Shown piece after piece: positions 32,739 through 45,866 of a DNA stretch of 64,000 bases (position 1 is the first letter of the stretch; the number at the start of each line of letters is the position of its first letter). Below the pieces are notes generated by a model. It was not told where the DNA came from. It was given only the letters and a program-made list of their open reading frames with translations, and searched no databases. The translations under genes were made by a program, and so were the position numbers. Source of the stretch: Pestalotiopsis fici W106-1. Lineage: Eukaryota > Ascomycota > Sordariomycetes > Amphisphaeriales > Sporocadaceae. The stretch is from the NCBI RefSeq assembly GCF_000516985.1, contig NW_006917091.1, positions 7,045,521 to 7,109,520 on the forward strand, in the 5' to 3' direction.

Positions 32739-34733
32739 GAAGAATTGAGAATTAGCTGGTGGTGTGGTGTGGTGGTTTGTTTGATGCGGGTGGACGAGAA
32801 TGGGTTGAACAAGTCAGGAGGGACTTGAGAAGGTGAGTGGTGGAAATGGGTGTGAAGCTGAAAGGCACAAAAGTCGTGTGAATTAATGCACTCGAGTTGC
32901 GTGGGTGGATGGTGAAGTGGAAAAGGTGAAAGCTTTGTGGACTGGGAAAAGTCTGTGAATTGATAGAAAGCCTCAGGACTTGGGAGGGCCTGAAAAACTT
33001 CACCACCAGCACTAAGCGGGTCTGGCAGAAAAGTCCAGCTGGGCTGGGGGAAAAAGGCTGCAGAAGAATCTTGCGAGGGTGTGGGTTGCCAGGTAAACAA
33101 TCCTGCCTGAAGACGACACAATCTGCCTGGGAAAATAGAGCTTGTTTGCCTTGAGCCTGGATATCGAGAGTCGTTTCAGATCAGGACAAGCAGAGTGAAT
33201 CGTTGTCTGCCTAAGAACAATCTGAAGGAGATGGAGATGTCGTGAAGTATGTGATGCCTGTAACCAAAGCAGTCATGTACTTGCCCAGTCTGTGAGAGAG
33301 AATGAGGTTGAGAAAAGATGGTGGATTGGACGGAAATAAGTAAAATAAAGTTTTGAAGCCCTAGCTGAGTCAAACAGGCATGGCCAGACAGGTTGTTGGT
33401 ATCTGTAACTGTTGACGACGAGTCCAAAATATGGGATCTTGTCGACGACAAGTTCGAAACGTGGGCTAACATTCCTGTGAACACAAAGCTGGAAGTGTTT
33501 CAGAATTGGCCAGTTTAAAATGGGGTTAACAAATGCTCACACCCTGATGGATTGTTCATCTGGAACTATCAACAGAGATGAGACCCTCGGGCAGTCCAGA
33601 CTGACGAATACTTCCATGTCCTTGAGGCTGCTCAAGAAGAGAAGACGGAGGTGAAAGTGTGAGGCGTGCGAATGGCGAACGGTCTTGAGATTTTGGGCAG
33701 AATGCCCATCGTCGAGACGGCTTACCAGAACTGCCAGTCAGATGTACCCATTTTCGCCGACATTGGTAGCTTTGCCCACACCAGAATATCTAGGCAGCCA
33801 GCCTTGTGGGAAAGCCTTTGCATTTCCTGCTGTGACCCGCTGCCATAATGACTGTTGACCAAGGCCTCTGGGTCCGTGGTTCATCAAGATTTTATCGTCG
33901 AGCCTCTGAGCTCAAACAACCTTGACAAGTATAGCAGTTTCGGGCTTCACCGTATGCTGCTCCGTAGAGCCGTATAGAGCTGGGTGTATTTGAATTCCAC
34001 ACGTCGAATGCACAGACTCTGAGCTTCTTTCAGGGTAATCTGTAGAACCACCTGATGTGGACATCCTGAGCCAGGCTTTGTCGAATCTTTTCTCACCATC
34101 AACACTGACGATGCAACTTTGCAAGTAAGTCCGGTGGTAGGTCGCCTCACGCAGCCCCTCTGCCAACACGTCTTGTCGGCGTGGCGACCTTTTGAGCATC
34201 CGTGCTTCTATGGCTCAAAACTTGGTACATGGCTCGGGTGGCCTGGGTAGCATTTGTTCGGAAAGAGAATATTTCTCAATCTGGCAAAGAAACAACATCG
34301 AGCATGGACCCATGGGACATTCGTCTCATGGGAGCGTCCCCGAAAGAGACCTGTTGGTTTTCCCATGTTCTCATGACGCAATTCAAACCAAAATCTGGCC
34401 AGCTTCGTTCTCAGGGCGATTGCTCGTGGCATGTGTGGAAAGACCGGGACAAACATACCGGCCAGGATTGCCATGGGATGTCATCCTGTAGACTTCAGTA
34501 CTCTTGTCCGCACACAATATTTAAATATAATTTCCAAGATTGAAAGCAGTCGCGGAAATATGCCATTGTACAGACTCGTGAAACGCGCGCTGTTTGTTGT
34601 ACAGTTGTATCTCATCCTCCTCCAAGCAGCCATGTTTGTCCGCCCGATTTGGAGATCTCCTCATGGAAATGCATGTTGCCCTCGTGGCGTTCCTTCCTTG
34701 TTGTGACCCAAATATCAGCCCGAGACTCCTCGC
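32739..34733. other. 2-kb region, 5' flank of RRM gene, no other gene recognised
   Basis: The first ~400 nt on the reverse strand are CT/CA-rich and look like the leader and promoter of the RNA-binding protein gene. The remainder has only short overlapping open frames. Confidence 0.45.
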
Positions 34734-35466
34734 TTATTTTCTTTTCCGTTCCGCAGCATCCATTTTTTCCTCCAACGCCTGAACGTACTTGCTCAATCGC
34801 TGGCAGCTAGCCTGGAGGGCCTGTGTGGGCACAAAGAGAAACTGGTTAGCAAGTTGGTCCAAGACAAGAATCAGTATGAGCAGATTTGCAGTGTAGTGGC
34901 AAGAATCGACTTGGGGGGACTTGGTTGCGCGGAATCAACGAGGACGGAAAAGACCTCTCGGGAGGGAGCGGAAGAATCGATGCTTTCTCGGGCATGGGAG
35001 AGCTCGGGAATCTTCACAACGTTCAAAAGTGCCACAAGATCCCGTAAAAATCATTGCAATTGATCCATTCCCGTGGACACGAGAGGCAGGAAACAGTTGT
35101 GGTAGGTATCAGATGCAAAAGCGTACATAGATATCCTCGGTCAGAAGCTCGTTCGATGCTTTGTACTCTTGCAGAACGTAGCCGTAGACGCCAGCGCCGG
35201 CAAGGGTGCTACCGAGCAGGAAGCCGAAGAGACTGTTGAGAAGAGGTTCAATTAGTATATACCGGACATGCAATTGGCCTCAAGGAAGAATGTCAAGAGT
35301 CGTACCCTCCGCGGAAAGCGCCGACGGGCTTGCGAGCGGGCAGCGCGACGGTCGCATCGGCAAGCTTGGAGGTGGTCGAGCTGAAGGTGCGCGTGGCAGT
35401 GGTCCGCATGGGGTTGGAGGCTGCAAGGAGGCCACGGGCCCCAGATGAGATCAGACGTGAAGACAT
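34734..35466 (-). CDS. Small mitochondrial membrane protein, 3 exons, 117 aa
   Basis: Conserved-looking but unnamed. Exons on the reverse strand are 35466-35306, 35232-35127 and 34820-34734; introns are 73 nt and a long 306 nt. Residues 1-34 form a basic, Ser/Arg/Thr-rich presequence without acidic residues, ending in a TRTFSSTT-like cleavage region. A single hydrophobic helix follows (LFGFLLGSTLAGAGVYGYVL, about 55-74). The last ~40 residues (CQRLSKYVQALEEKM) look like a short coiled coil, and the tail is basic. The layout suits a small inner-membrane assembly or accessory factor, but no specific role is claimed. Confidence 0.7.
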
Positions 35467-36124
35467 CTCGAATCGTTGTCGTTAAAGGGGCAGCGTGCGG
35501 TCGATTCGTGGTGGTGTTGTTGGGTTGGTTCGCTGGAAACGATGTCGGTCGGTTGGTCGGCTGGTGGCGGAGACTCTCAAACTGGTGTTGAGGTTCAATT
35601 GGACGTGTCCTAACTGCAGGGGTCGAGCTCCGGCAAATGCTCCAGTGACGAGGACCCGATTTTAGTCGCGTGGATGCAAAGACCTCGGAACTGTGATGCA
35701 ATGCAATAACAAAATGCACCAACCCCAGACTTTATTCTACAATAATGCATTGTCAATTTCACAGGCGACGGTTATGGGAAATCAGTATAGTACGAACTAC
35801 TCGATGTGGCAATTTGAAGCCTTAAATATTGTCCATACATCATGCCATTCTTCAGTTGCATGTATCGCTACTCCACACACAGCGGATATGTTTATAGCCG
35901 GTCTCGTTGTACGTCTTATACGAGAGCAACCACTTTCAATTTGCAGTCAATCATGTTTGAACGAGGAAGAAATTCATTATACCTAATGCTAAACTACCAA
36001 CGAGCCTGCATTTTATTTTTCACCGTGTCCCAGAGCGGCCTTCCGCTCTAAGCTCCGCTGATCCGAGCAGAGCATGTAGATGATAACGTTACAATCAAAA
36101 GGGTATTAGTCTCGCGCCATTCGT
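35467..36124. other. Intergenic, no gene recognised
   Basis: Upstream flank of the small mitochondrial protein gene and 3' flank of the PDI gene. Nothing else is seen. Confidence 0.5.
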
Positions 36125-37823
36125 TTACAACTCGTCGTGGGTAGTCTCCTTGGCAGCCTCGCTGCTGGTGCTCTCGGAGGCAGCAGGGGCAACGGGAGTC
36201 TCCTCAACGGCCTTCTCCTCAACCTCGGCCTTGTACTTGCCGTTCTCCTTGACGAACTTGATCAGGTCCTCAACGGTACGGGAGCCGCTGTAGGTAACGG
36301 GCTCGGTCTTAGCACCAGCGGGGTAGAGCTTGATGGTAGGGAAGCCCTGGATCTCATCAGGGACGTCGTTGGTAGTGGCATCAACCTTGGCAATGACAAC
36401 CTTGTCCTTGAATTCGCTCTTGGCGTAGAGGGAGGCAAGATCATCGTACTTGGGAGCAAGAGCCTTGCAGTGACCGCACCAGGGGGCGTAGAATTCAATC
36501 AGGACATCCTTCTCGTCGTCAAGAACAATGTCGTTGTAGGACTTGGCAACGACGACGGTGACGGGGCCCTCCTGAGTCTCGGGGATGGGCTCAGACTTGA
36601 TGCTGGGCTCAACCTTGCCAGCGGCAAAGTCATCGACAAACGACTTGACAGAGGCGAGCTCGATCTTCTTCTCAATGTCGAAGGGGAACTTCTGGTTCTT
36701 GACGGTCTCCTGGATGGCAAACGAAGGGAACTTGTCGGTAGGCAGGTTCAGGTTGCCAGCGTGTGCACCAAACTGCTTGGCATCAATAGTGGCAAAGTTG
36801 ATCTTGCCGCGGTACTCCTCAGCGAGAGGCTTGAGGGTCTCGGCGAGCTCCTTGCGCTCCTCGGGAGTCTCGGCAAAGATGTAGGCCAGGGGAATACCAG
36901 CAGACATGTATCCAGAGTAGGTCTCAGGACCGACCTCGCCAACCAGGGGAGTGCTGGCCGTCTTGGCAAACTTCTCAATGGCCTCAGCGTCGAACTTCTC
37001 GGTGAAGGTCGACTTGCCCTCGTCAAAGGTCTTGTAGAGAACGATGGCAGGGGCCTTGACGCCCTCAGCCTCGGCGAGCTCAGCATCACTGCTGGAGCCG
37101 AAGGGGTATGAGTCGCGGAGCTTCTCTGCGGTCTTGGTGAAGACCTCGCTAGATTCCTTGTCGGCAGCATCTAGGTATGCGACGAGGACGACCTTGTCGG
37201 TGCTCTTGAAGTCGTCGAGAGACTCCTTGGTTACCTCGGAAACGGCGGGGAGCGACTGCTTGATCATGTAGGATGTGATACTGTGATTCATTTGTTAGAT
37301 TCCAACTGGCAAAAGAGGCTGTCACGGTTTGGGTTGGTTCACTTACGCATTAGCCTTGCGCTGACCGGAGTAGGGAGAGATGTTCTCCTTTCCGCGGAAG
37401 ACCTTGAGGGTAGGGTATCCTTCAACGCCATATGTTTGGCAGAGCTCGGACTCCTCTGTGCAATCAACCTTGACAAGCTGAATGTTTTTCTCCTTCAGCG
37501 TTGTGGCAGCCTCCTCGTACTCAGGCGCAAGAGCCTTGCAGTGGCCGCTGTGATTTTGTGATTAGTATCTCATCGGTCGGTACATAAGGGGTTAGTTTGG
37601 TCGATGGAAGGCTTACCACCATGGTGCGAAGACTGTAGTATGGGCGTTAGCAGACGATTTCTTACTGAAATGGTTTCCATGGTTGTGCAAACTTACACTC
37701 TGCTAGGACAAGATCGTTCGATGCAATGAACTCATCAAAAGTGTCTGTCTTGAGTTGTGTGACGTCCGAAGCCGAGACGGCAGCGGCGGCAGCCAGCAGG
37801 CTGAAGGCGACCTTTCTGTACAT
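36125..37823 (-). CDS. PDI1: Protein disulfide isomerase, 4 exons, 499 aa
   Basis: ER-lumen oxidoreductase that forms and rearranges disulfides in secretory proteins. Exons on the reverse strand are 37823-37697, 37632-37617, 37547-37347 and 37280-36125. Residues 1-19 are a signal peptide. The first thioredoxin domain has [10 protein letters not shown] with active-site cysteines 48 and 51; two redox-inactive domains follow; the second active domain has YAPWCGHCK with cysteines 383 and 386. An acidic/Ala-rich tail ends in the HDEL retention signal. Length and domain order (a-b-b'-a') match fungal Pdi1. Exon 2 is only 16 nt and encodes part of FFAPWC, so the first active site is assembled from three exons. 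This is the gene's only likely identity. Confidence 0.95.
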
Positions 37824-40306
37824 AGCGGAAAATCTATCGTGATGCCGATTAGTTCTTGCATCTTTGAAGTGAGAAGACCAAATCGAGTAAGGTATTTCGA
37901 ATTGAAAGAAGCCCCAATGTTGCTACTGAATTAGCAAGGCAAGAGGCGGCGAAAGGCCAGATATCGACAAGTGCGCCGAAAGGGCTTCTAAACGGTTGCA
38001 GATATTCGTGTAAAAGAATCCAGGTCATGTTACGTACCTCTAGCTGTCAAGTCAACCAACTTAAGGAAGAAAGAAGGTTTGATGAAGTGAATGGTGAAAT
38101 GGAAGAAGTCGCTTTGAGAATCAAAGAATAGAAGGAGTCGTCCTTTTTATTCACCTGGAATTGTTCCGGGGGTGCGCTGAGTAGAATGGAGCTTGGGTGA
38201 ATGTAGGGATGGGTACTCTTTTTTGGAGATGGCGATCTGTCCAGTCCAGTCCACTTTGGCTGTGGCTTCTTTGGCTGCACAGGTGGCCTTGGTTTTCTTG
38301 GGGACGCCCTTTCAACGCTTCATTGGGATTGATCTATTTATTCTTTATTTTAGCATGTACCCCTTGCTTAAAAATGCAACCACTAAAATCCGGTTGAAGG
38401 TACGATAATACAGGGTCTACTGCTGCTCCATTAGTCAAGAGGTACAGCTGAACTTTCTGAATGGAGCTCGAAAGCTGTGGCGCCGTGACCCAGAATTGCA
38501 TTTCTAATCCGCTGACGGGCTGCCAGCTCGCAGTCTTGAGTGGCCCTTCCCCCCACTGCCCCTGGGCTTCTGCGGTTGACATACGGCCAAACAGCCTTTT
38601 GGGAGGCGTCGAACTTGACACCTGTCTTTTCCCAGGCGTAGAGTTTGGAGAAGAGTGAGCCGCTAAAAGAACCAACGCCAGGGGGTATTTAGCCCGATTG
38701 GGGCGTTTTCCAGGGTCCTTCGACGGCGTCAAGAGTGTCGCCTCTCAAAGTCCAGCAGGGTCCGCTTCCTGCATCCTGCATACCCCACTACGACAGTGCG
38801 GAGACTCGGAGAACTTCCCTGACTGCTGGTAAGGCGCAACAATAGATTACCTAGGTAGATTCGCTTTTTGATACGTACAATGGTCATAACGAGCATGCTT
38901 TCTATTCTCTTCAAGCTAGATAATTTACATCTTGAAAATAACTACCTCATCACAGTGCTGGGAATGTAAGCTTACATGTGCGTTACGTATCCAGCTGGAA
39001 GGGACTTCCTTGCAGACCAGAGGCTTTCAAGCCCTGCTGTACTGTCGATTCATGCTCAACTGACCTGAAGCATGATTGGTGCTTTTTTTATACCATCGAA
39101 CACTTTCCGTGGACTACACGTTATATGATGATACTTAATCTACCTCATGCCCATGTTTACTTCCCAATTGAGACACTCCGAGTGGCTTTTAGTCCAAGAC
39201 ATTTTGCTGCACTACCTCTATGGCCTTTTTCTCCCCGGTCATTTCCAATCATACAGGACTGACTATCAACTTGTATATAATGTCAATCCGTCATGCAAGC
39301 AGACTGGCAAGTGAAAAGCTCATGGACGAAATCAAGACAACAAGTAATACGCGATTCCATACCGCACAATCCGATCTCTTGTATCTACCTATCAGGCTGA
39401 GATTACATGATTTCTAATCCACGAACTGGCCCCTTAGCATCGACTGACGGAAGGACACTGCCCACTATCGTACCTTCTTTTGGCCGGTTGAATACGGATT
39501 CGGTCCCGTTGTAACGCTAGCGCTGATCCCCCCATGGGTCGTCGACTTCAGGACACTTCTCCAGAAACCAGCCTTGGCGATGTCCTCGATTTAATTTACG
39601 TGTAGGTACTATTTCCGCAACAACCCGTATCAGCCTCGTGTCCTTTCTCGTTGCCAATATATGAGCAAATGCATCACGTGCTTTCTGTGTACTACACTAC
39701 TAGGTAACTATTTCAGTACACCATTGTTACAATGTGATTCAATTGATTGCAGAGATCAAAGATATCTCAAAATTAGCCATATCGGAAGTAGACCAAACGC
39801 CTAATATAGAATCTAGAAATACTGATCAAGAATGTCGTTTCGAGGGTCATGTACGAAGTATGGTTTCGAGCAACACACGCATAGAGACGCGATCACCTGT
39901 TGCTGAGGAATTGCACGCATGCACTTACGCATGCATAGGTACCTATTATAACCACAACTCACATCACCTGGAAGCTTGACGCATAGTTGTATTGGTATAA
40001 AGACAAACACGCATGTCAATTTTCTCAAGATCAAATTGCGGCAGAAAGAGAGTCTCTTCTTGATTTGACCGGGGCAAACGACGGCCGATTGACCTTCCTA
40101 TCGCGGACAAGTCAGAGAGGGGCAACATGGGCACTCAGCATTACGGCATTGTCAGTAATAAACATCAACAACACTGGTAGCATCAAGCCTGACATGATTT
40201 TGTACTATCGAGAACTCTTGGATATCTTGTGAAGTCCGAAAGCTAAAGTGTGGGGATTCGCGTCATATTATTGTTCCTGGTGGCCCGTTATTGATTCGTC
40301 GTCAAA
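37824..40306. other. 2.5-kb region, PDI promoter side, no gene recognised
   Basis: Holds the divergent upstream regions of PDI and the amidohydrolase. The ~350 nt next to PDI contain an Ala/Ser-unlike, CT-rich leader on the reverse strand. No clear unfolded-protein-response element was identified by eye. Short frames have no recognisable domains. Confidence 0.45.
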
Positions 40307-41865
40307 ATGACGAGACGAGACCTCGAACATCAAGACCCGCGTGAGTCGACTTCGACCTAGGCATAAGCCTGATGTTCATGAGTTACTTATAAACGATAGC
40401 AGTCTACTTTCGGAGTTCTTCGGCTACGCCAGCAACAGCTCCTCCCCCAAACGCTCCGTCACAGAAATTCTTCTCGACGGCGTTTGGAATCGCACTGAGA
40501 CCGAGATCCAGCAATGATATGGAAGCAGACGGCGGCAATGACGAGATACTGGTGACCAAAAAGAAGTACTACACAATCATCAAAACAGATTTGCTCATTC
40601 CTGGCGACGGCGATCCTATAGAAAAGGCAGCTCTCGTGATTGAGAGGAAGATTATCGTCTGGGTTGGGTTCGAGGCTGAGCTTCCAAGGCTGTATCAAGA
40701 CGCTCCCCATCGAACTTTCAAGATGCATTACACTATGCCAGGTCTTTGGGAGGTTCACTCGCATTTCGGTGGTGAAAGCCCAGACGATACTGAGTCTGGC
40801 TATATAGCCTTTATTGCAACGCACCCTGCATCAGCAGGTGCTCGTCTGGCAAAGGGTTGTTGGGAAGCGCTACAACGCGGCTACACATCTCTCCGTGACG
40901 TTGCCGGCCTGGGTTGCGAAGTGGCCAAGGCCGTAGATGATGGCTCTATCGTCGGGCCGAACATCTACAGTTGTGGTGCTGGCCTCAGCCAGCTGGCTGG
41001 CCATGGTGATATACATGATTTGCCCGCTGGAGACATAATAAACAACATTGGTATCAAGAATGTCCAGGCCGGCCACTGGGGAAGCGGATCATCCTTGGTC
41101 ATTGATGGGGTTGATGAGTGTAGACGAGGGGTGCGTCTGCAGATTCGTCGTGGTGCGAAATGCATCAAAGTTATGGCCTCGGGTGGAGTTGGATCTCGCG
41201 ACGATAATCCGCTATATGCTCAGTTCAGCAAAGAAGAGCTCGATACCATTGTGGCAGAGGCCAACAGGCAAGGGCGCTCTGTTGCTGCGCACGTCCATGG
41301 CAAGCCTGGTATCTTGGCCGCAGTCAGGGCGGGCGTTACCACTGTAGAGCACGTTTCATTTGCTGACCAGGAGTGTATCGATCTCATCAAGGAGCGGGGT
41401 ACCATCTATGTAGCAACGCGTTTTGTAGTCGATTCCCTCATCAAGACGGGAGGTAAGGGTATACCCAAGTCGACCTGGGAGAAGGCCAAGCTCTGCGCGA
41501 CCAACCACGAGGCTGCGTACAAGCTGGCTATTGATAATGGCGTCACGTTTGCTCTTGGTACGGACACGCCACCAGGTTTCAACTGCGCAGTCGAGCTGGA
41601 GTACGCCGTGAAGGCGGGAATGACAAACTTGGAGGCTATCAAGGCTGCAACCGCCAACGGTCCTCTGACAGTGGGCGCCCAAGCACCAAAGACGGGTCAA
41701 CTGAAAGAAGGTTACGAGGCTGATATTTTGGGGCTTACTCAAAATCCCGTAACAGATGTCAAGGTGTTGCAAAACAAAGACAACATCCAATACGTGTTCA
41801 AAGGAGGGAAGCTCTTTAAAGGACCTTGTGTAGGTCCATGGGGCGAGGATTATGTTTTGGAGTAA
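40307..41865 (+). CDS. Ochratoxinase-like metal-dependent amidohydrolase, 2 exons, 498 aa
   Basis: Member of the amidohydrolase superfamily closest in motif pattern to fungal ochratoxinase and Xaa-Pro dipeptidase-like enzymes, which hydrolyse amide bonds. Exons are 40307-40340 and 40403-41865. The 62-nt intron (GTGAGT to CAG) joins a short first exon (MTRRDLEHQDP) to sequence reading FFSTAFGIALRPR before the core; without it the gene would start at the internal ATG 40519. Metal-site residues are all present: H130 and H132 (LWEVHSHFGG), K267 (CIKVMASGG), H308 (AAHVHG), H328 (VEHVSFAD) and D399 (LGTDTPPG). Their spacing matches ochratoxinase as I recall it. No signal peptide is seen, so the protein is probably intracellular. 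The natural substrate is not known. Confidence 0.85.
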
Positions 41866-42580
41866 AGCATCTGGAATAAATATGCCAGCTCCGAATGGTT
41901 ATCCAGGGGCAAGGAGATGTAAACATGCCCCGGAAGTGATTTCAAACTCTCAGGATATGCAACCAACATTATCAGTAAACAAACAGAGCTGAATCTATCT
42001 GACGCAACTTTATTGGAAGATGATGTACTGGAAGTTTTAATTTCGTCAATACTACAATGTACATACCTACATTGCGTACAATAATGTAAGAACTCAACGC
42101 TGGTCTGCTCAAAACAGCGCTTGAGAACCTTCCAATCCAACAAAGCAAACCATGATCGTGACTTCCTTCGAGGTGGTAGAGGCTTACCGAATGTGCACCC
42201 GGACATTCGAAATAACCGCAATGAGCCCCTCTCAGCTCTTTCCTCCATGCCATCATCACATGCAGCACCTTCTCTCTATCCAACAACAACGCTACCCATG
42301 ATCCTCGCGTTTGCAATAATCTGACCCCAGCAGCGCGGCTCGCGTCATCGATCCATTCCGACACCCTTCAAAGGCCTTCTCTTTTACGATTCTCTCAAGT
42401 CTTACGGCGCTTGGCTGGTGACCTTTTTGGATGCCTGTATCAAATCCGACAAGACTTTGGTCTGTCTGCTTTGTTACCCAATCCTCCTCCATCATTATTT
42501 CCATCAATTAATGATCCAGACTGCACCGCTCTGAGCACTCCTTTCCGTAAAATACGTAGGCGGCGCCCTACTCTTCCATC
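41866..42580. other. Intergenic, no gene recognised
   Basis: 3' flank of the amidohydrolase and CT-rich upstream region of the next gene. Nothing else is recognised. Confidence 0.5.
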
Positions 42581-45500
42581 ATGGAGAACGAGCCATGCCG
42601 CATTCCCCGGCGCTCTCAGAGCCATGGCACCCTGCGGACCAACTATTCACGCCACGCTCGCCCAGCACATAAGCCATTAGGCAGAGTCAACGAGAATTCT
42701 GCTCTGTTATCTTCTTCGGCTGCCTTGGGGGGCATGTTGAAGACCACGACCGAAACTGGTGACATTGGTCTATACAGCATCAACTCAGTACCCAGTACAG
42801 CTTTCGGCTTGGCTTCTGCATCCAGAGGTTCTGCAATGAGAAGATACCCACCGCCTCCTCATCGTCGCCCCCCTCGCTCATCAATCGATGGATCCAGTCG
42901 TCCTGAAAGCTACAAGAGAATTCACCCGTCAAATCGAGATACCACGTCTGAAATCATCTCCATGTATGGTTCCAACAGCCAAAGTTCAGTCACAAGCACC
43001 CGGGCCACATCGTCGGATGAGCATGGGCAGCGATCGCAATCCATGACCACTGTCGGATCTAGACATTTATCGCACAACAAGTCCAACGCTACTTTGCAAA
43101 GTCAAGCAAGCTCGGGGCCTCTGCAGCGACCTCGATCTCCTTTTCCATATCCTACTAGGTTGCGACGACCAGGAGCTCGTCCAGTCTCGCCTGCTGTAAC
43201 AGAGGCTGGAATCGTGGACTATAGTCGCATGGTGGAAATTGACAGGATTTCTCTGGTATGTAGCTTTTTCTTTTTCTTAATTCGATTTCGAGGTGTAGCT
43301 GAGCTAAACCCAACTTCAGAGAACAGGATATGGCCCTCTCAAATCGACGTACCCTCATGCTCACCATAGACCGCCTTTAGGAGTTCGCCCTGAGGCAAAT
43401 CTGTCTACACCTTCTCTGCACAGCCATAGGCCGCCTCCTATGCGCCGGCCTCCAGGGACCCCATCTCTACGGACTATATCTGCAGCTTCAGTTGCATCGT
43501 GGGCTGCAAGCAATTCAAATTTCCCAAGCAGAGTTGACAGTTACTCATCGAGAACCTCAAGTCTGACCTCTGTGGTCAACATGTATTATCGCATGCCCCC
43601 TGCGCTCAAGGCCGCACATTTGGGTAGCCTAGCTCCGCCTCCACGGTACTACGACTATACTGAAGAATTCGAAACCAAACAAATACCAGCGGAGCCACCG
43701 ATCGAGCGTGTAGCCTCTGTTACGACCAGGGCACCAACTGCCGTTCAGTGCCCACTCCCGTTGGTCTTGAGAGAGGGATCTGAGGAAGAACTTGCCAACA
43801 TCTTTGGAAGCCAAATTGATTCAGCATTTGGCGAGGATGATAGCCAACCGGACGAATCTCAGGCCGAAACGGAGCCCCATCTGTTGAGTGATGTGCAATT
43901 CGAAGACCTCGTTGCAAATGATCAAACTGCTCCACAGGCTCAACCTACTCCGGACACAAGCGGACAGAACGAGGGGCTCATTTGCAGGCCCGCACTTGGC
44001 CCTGAGAAAATGAGCAGAGGCAGCGACATTGATCTGCTGCCATCTCAGATTGGCAGGTCATCTGTAGACACTTTTCGGCCTAGTCTAGACATAGAGTCCA
44101 AGGGAGCCCAGATCTTCGATTATCCAAAGTTGCGCCAAAGTGTGTCTCAACAGACTAATACACCGTCGCCGGCCCGGCAAGTCCAAGTCCATGGCGGCAA
44201 AACCCCAACAATCAAGAGTGAACAGGGTGTCATATTCAGGGATTATCCGGATGAAGGTTTAGCGACGCATGATGAGTGCAGACAAGATTGTATTGACGCC
44301 ACACAGGAAGTTGAGGATGCCCATATGGATCCTCTACGAGGTCCGAGTAGATGGCTTTCGAGATCCGACGCGGCTCTGGAGCATCCCAATCCGACTTGTG
44401 ATGAAAGGGAACACTTTCAAGATCCTCGGCGCTGCTTTGCAATAACAGATCCCGCAAATTTGGATTGTCCCTCAGCCACGAAGATTATCATGCCAAAAGG
44501 TTCTTCGGAGAGAAGCGAAAGCTCTTCGACTCCATCGAAAGATCCGACACTCTTCAACAGAATCCTTTCAGCTTCCCCGTCAGAGCATGCCATTATCATC
44601 GAGTCTCAACCAAGATCAGAGAGTGCCCAGGATATGCCACTGGAGAGTAGATCTAACAACAGGCGACAACGGGTAAATCTGAGGCTTGAACTCAATATGG
44701 ACTTCCCATCACAGGAGGACCTAACTACTCCACAGCTTACACCATCGTGTTCCTTGACACCCTTGACTGCCCCCAAGCCCATATCGCCAGTACGAGAGCT
44801 GAGATTGAAGAACAGTATCCCACACTTGATGAAGGCGCTACCACCACTTCCTGGCGACCATGGGTATGTGTCACCGTCCCCCTCAACAGTTTTGGATGAT
44901 GAGGATGAGTACACCCAGATCTTGACGCCTTATGTAAGCTTGGACGATCGCAACGCTGTCCGGAAACCAAGACTATCATTCAGTCTACGTAAGCCTTTGC
45001 CAGACATTCAGAAGAAGCTTCCAAGGATCCGTTTGAAGTCAAAAGGGCCCGGTTCGGTACACATGCATACAAACAGAGAGTCGAGACCCTGGAACTCCGA
45101 TAGCAACTATCCTTGGTGTAATGACAGTCCTGTTATTGAGCTGGGTGGAACTCCCATAGGAGAGTGCCATCATACGTCGCTTGGACGGCGACTCAAATTG
45201 AAAGTTCCCCAGGACTCACCAGCTAGTACTGTACGCCGCCATCCCGAGGCGCACCGTTCAGAGCCTATTGAATGGATACCCTATGAGCAGCCACAAGATC
45301 TATTCAGCTTCTCGAATGCGATCGGGTCGGCCTTTCGCCAAGCCGGACGAAAGATTTCCCAAGGATCAACCCAGACTTCAATATTGAAGAAGAATCGGAA
45401 CGTGTCATCGCCATTAGTCCAGGACAGAAGTGATCAAAAGTCAGCCGTGACGTCTTCCGGGAACACGTCGACCCTGAAGCGAAGGAAGGAAAGGACTAAT

Positions 45501-45866
45501 CTTGCCAGAAGACCCATTGTGGATCGAGGTTTGTCCACAGAGCAGCATCGGGGACTCCGGAAACGCGTCTCTAATCTGAAGTGGCTTTTGACTCGTGATG
45601 TAGATGTGAAGACATACCATCAAGCAACCGAAGAAACGAAGCTTTTGCATTCGGAGAGACAGGACGACCTAAACAGAACGACTGGGCTGAACACTCTCAA
45701 GGTATCAGGCGACAATGTCAGATCTAGTCAGCCTCGCATCAACTTTGGCGACGAGAAGCCACGATTCAGAAGACGTGTCAAGGCCAAAATTTCAAAATGG
45801 ATGCGAGGAACCAGAGTTGCCTTGGTCCAAGTTCGCAGGAGTACTCGTATGGAACCAGCCCTATAA
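42581..45866 (+). CDS. Large disordered hypothetical protein, 2 exons, 1073 aa
   Basis: No family recognised. Exons are 42581-43255 and 43320-45866; the 64-nt intron (GTATGT to CAG) joins in phase 0 and continues the Pro/Arg/His-rich style on both sides (RRYPPPPHRRPPRSS, then HHRPPLGVRP). The protein is dominated by Ser, Pro, Arg and charged residues and lacks signal peptide or membrane helix. Short conserved-looking blocks are MYYRMPPALKAAHLGSL, DYTEEFE, DEYTQILTPYVSLDD and a strongly basic C-terminal segment (RRRVKAKISKWMRGTR). The many SP/TP sites and basic end suggest a phosphorylated scaffold, possibly nuclear or cytoskeletal. This is composition only. Confidence 0.75.
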
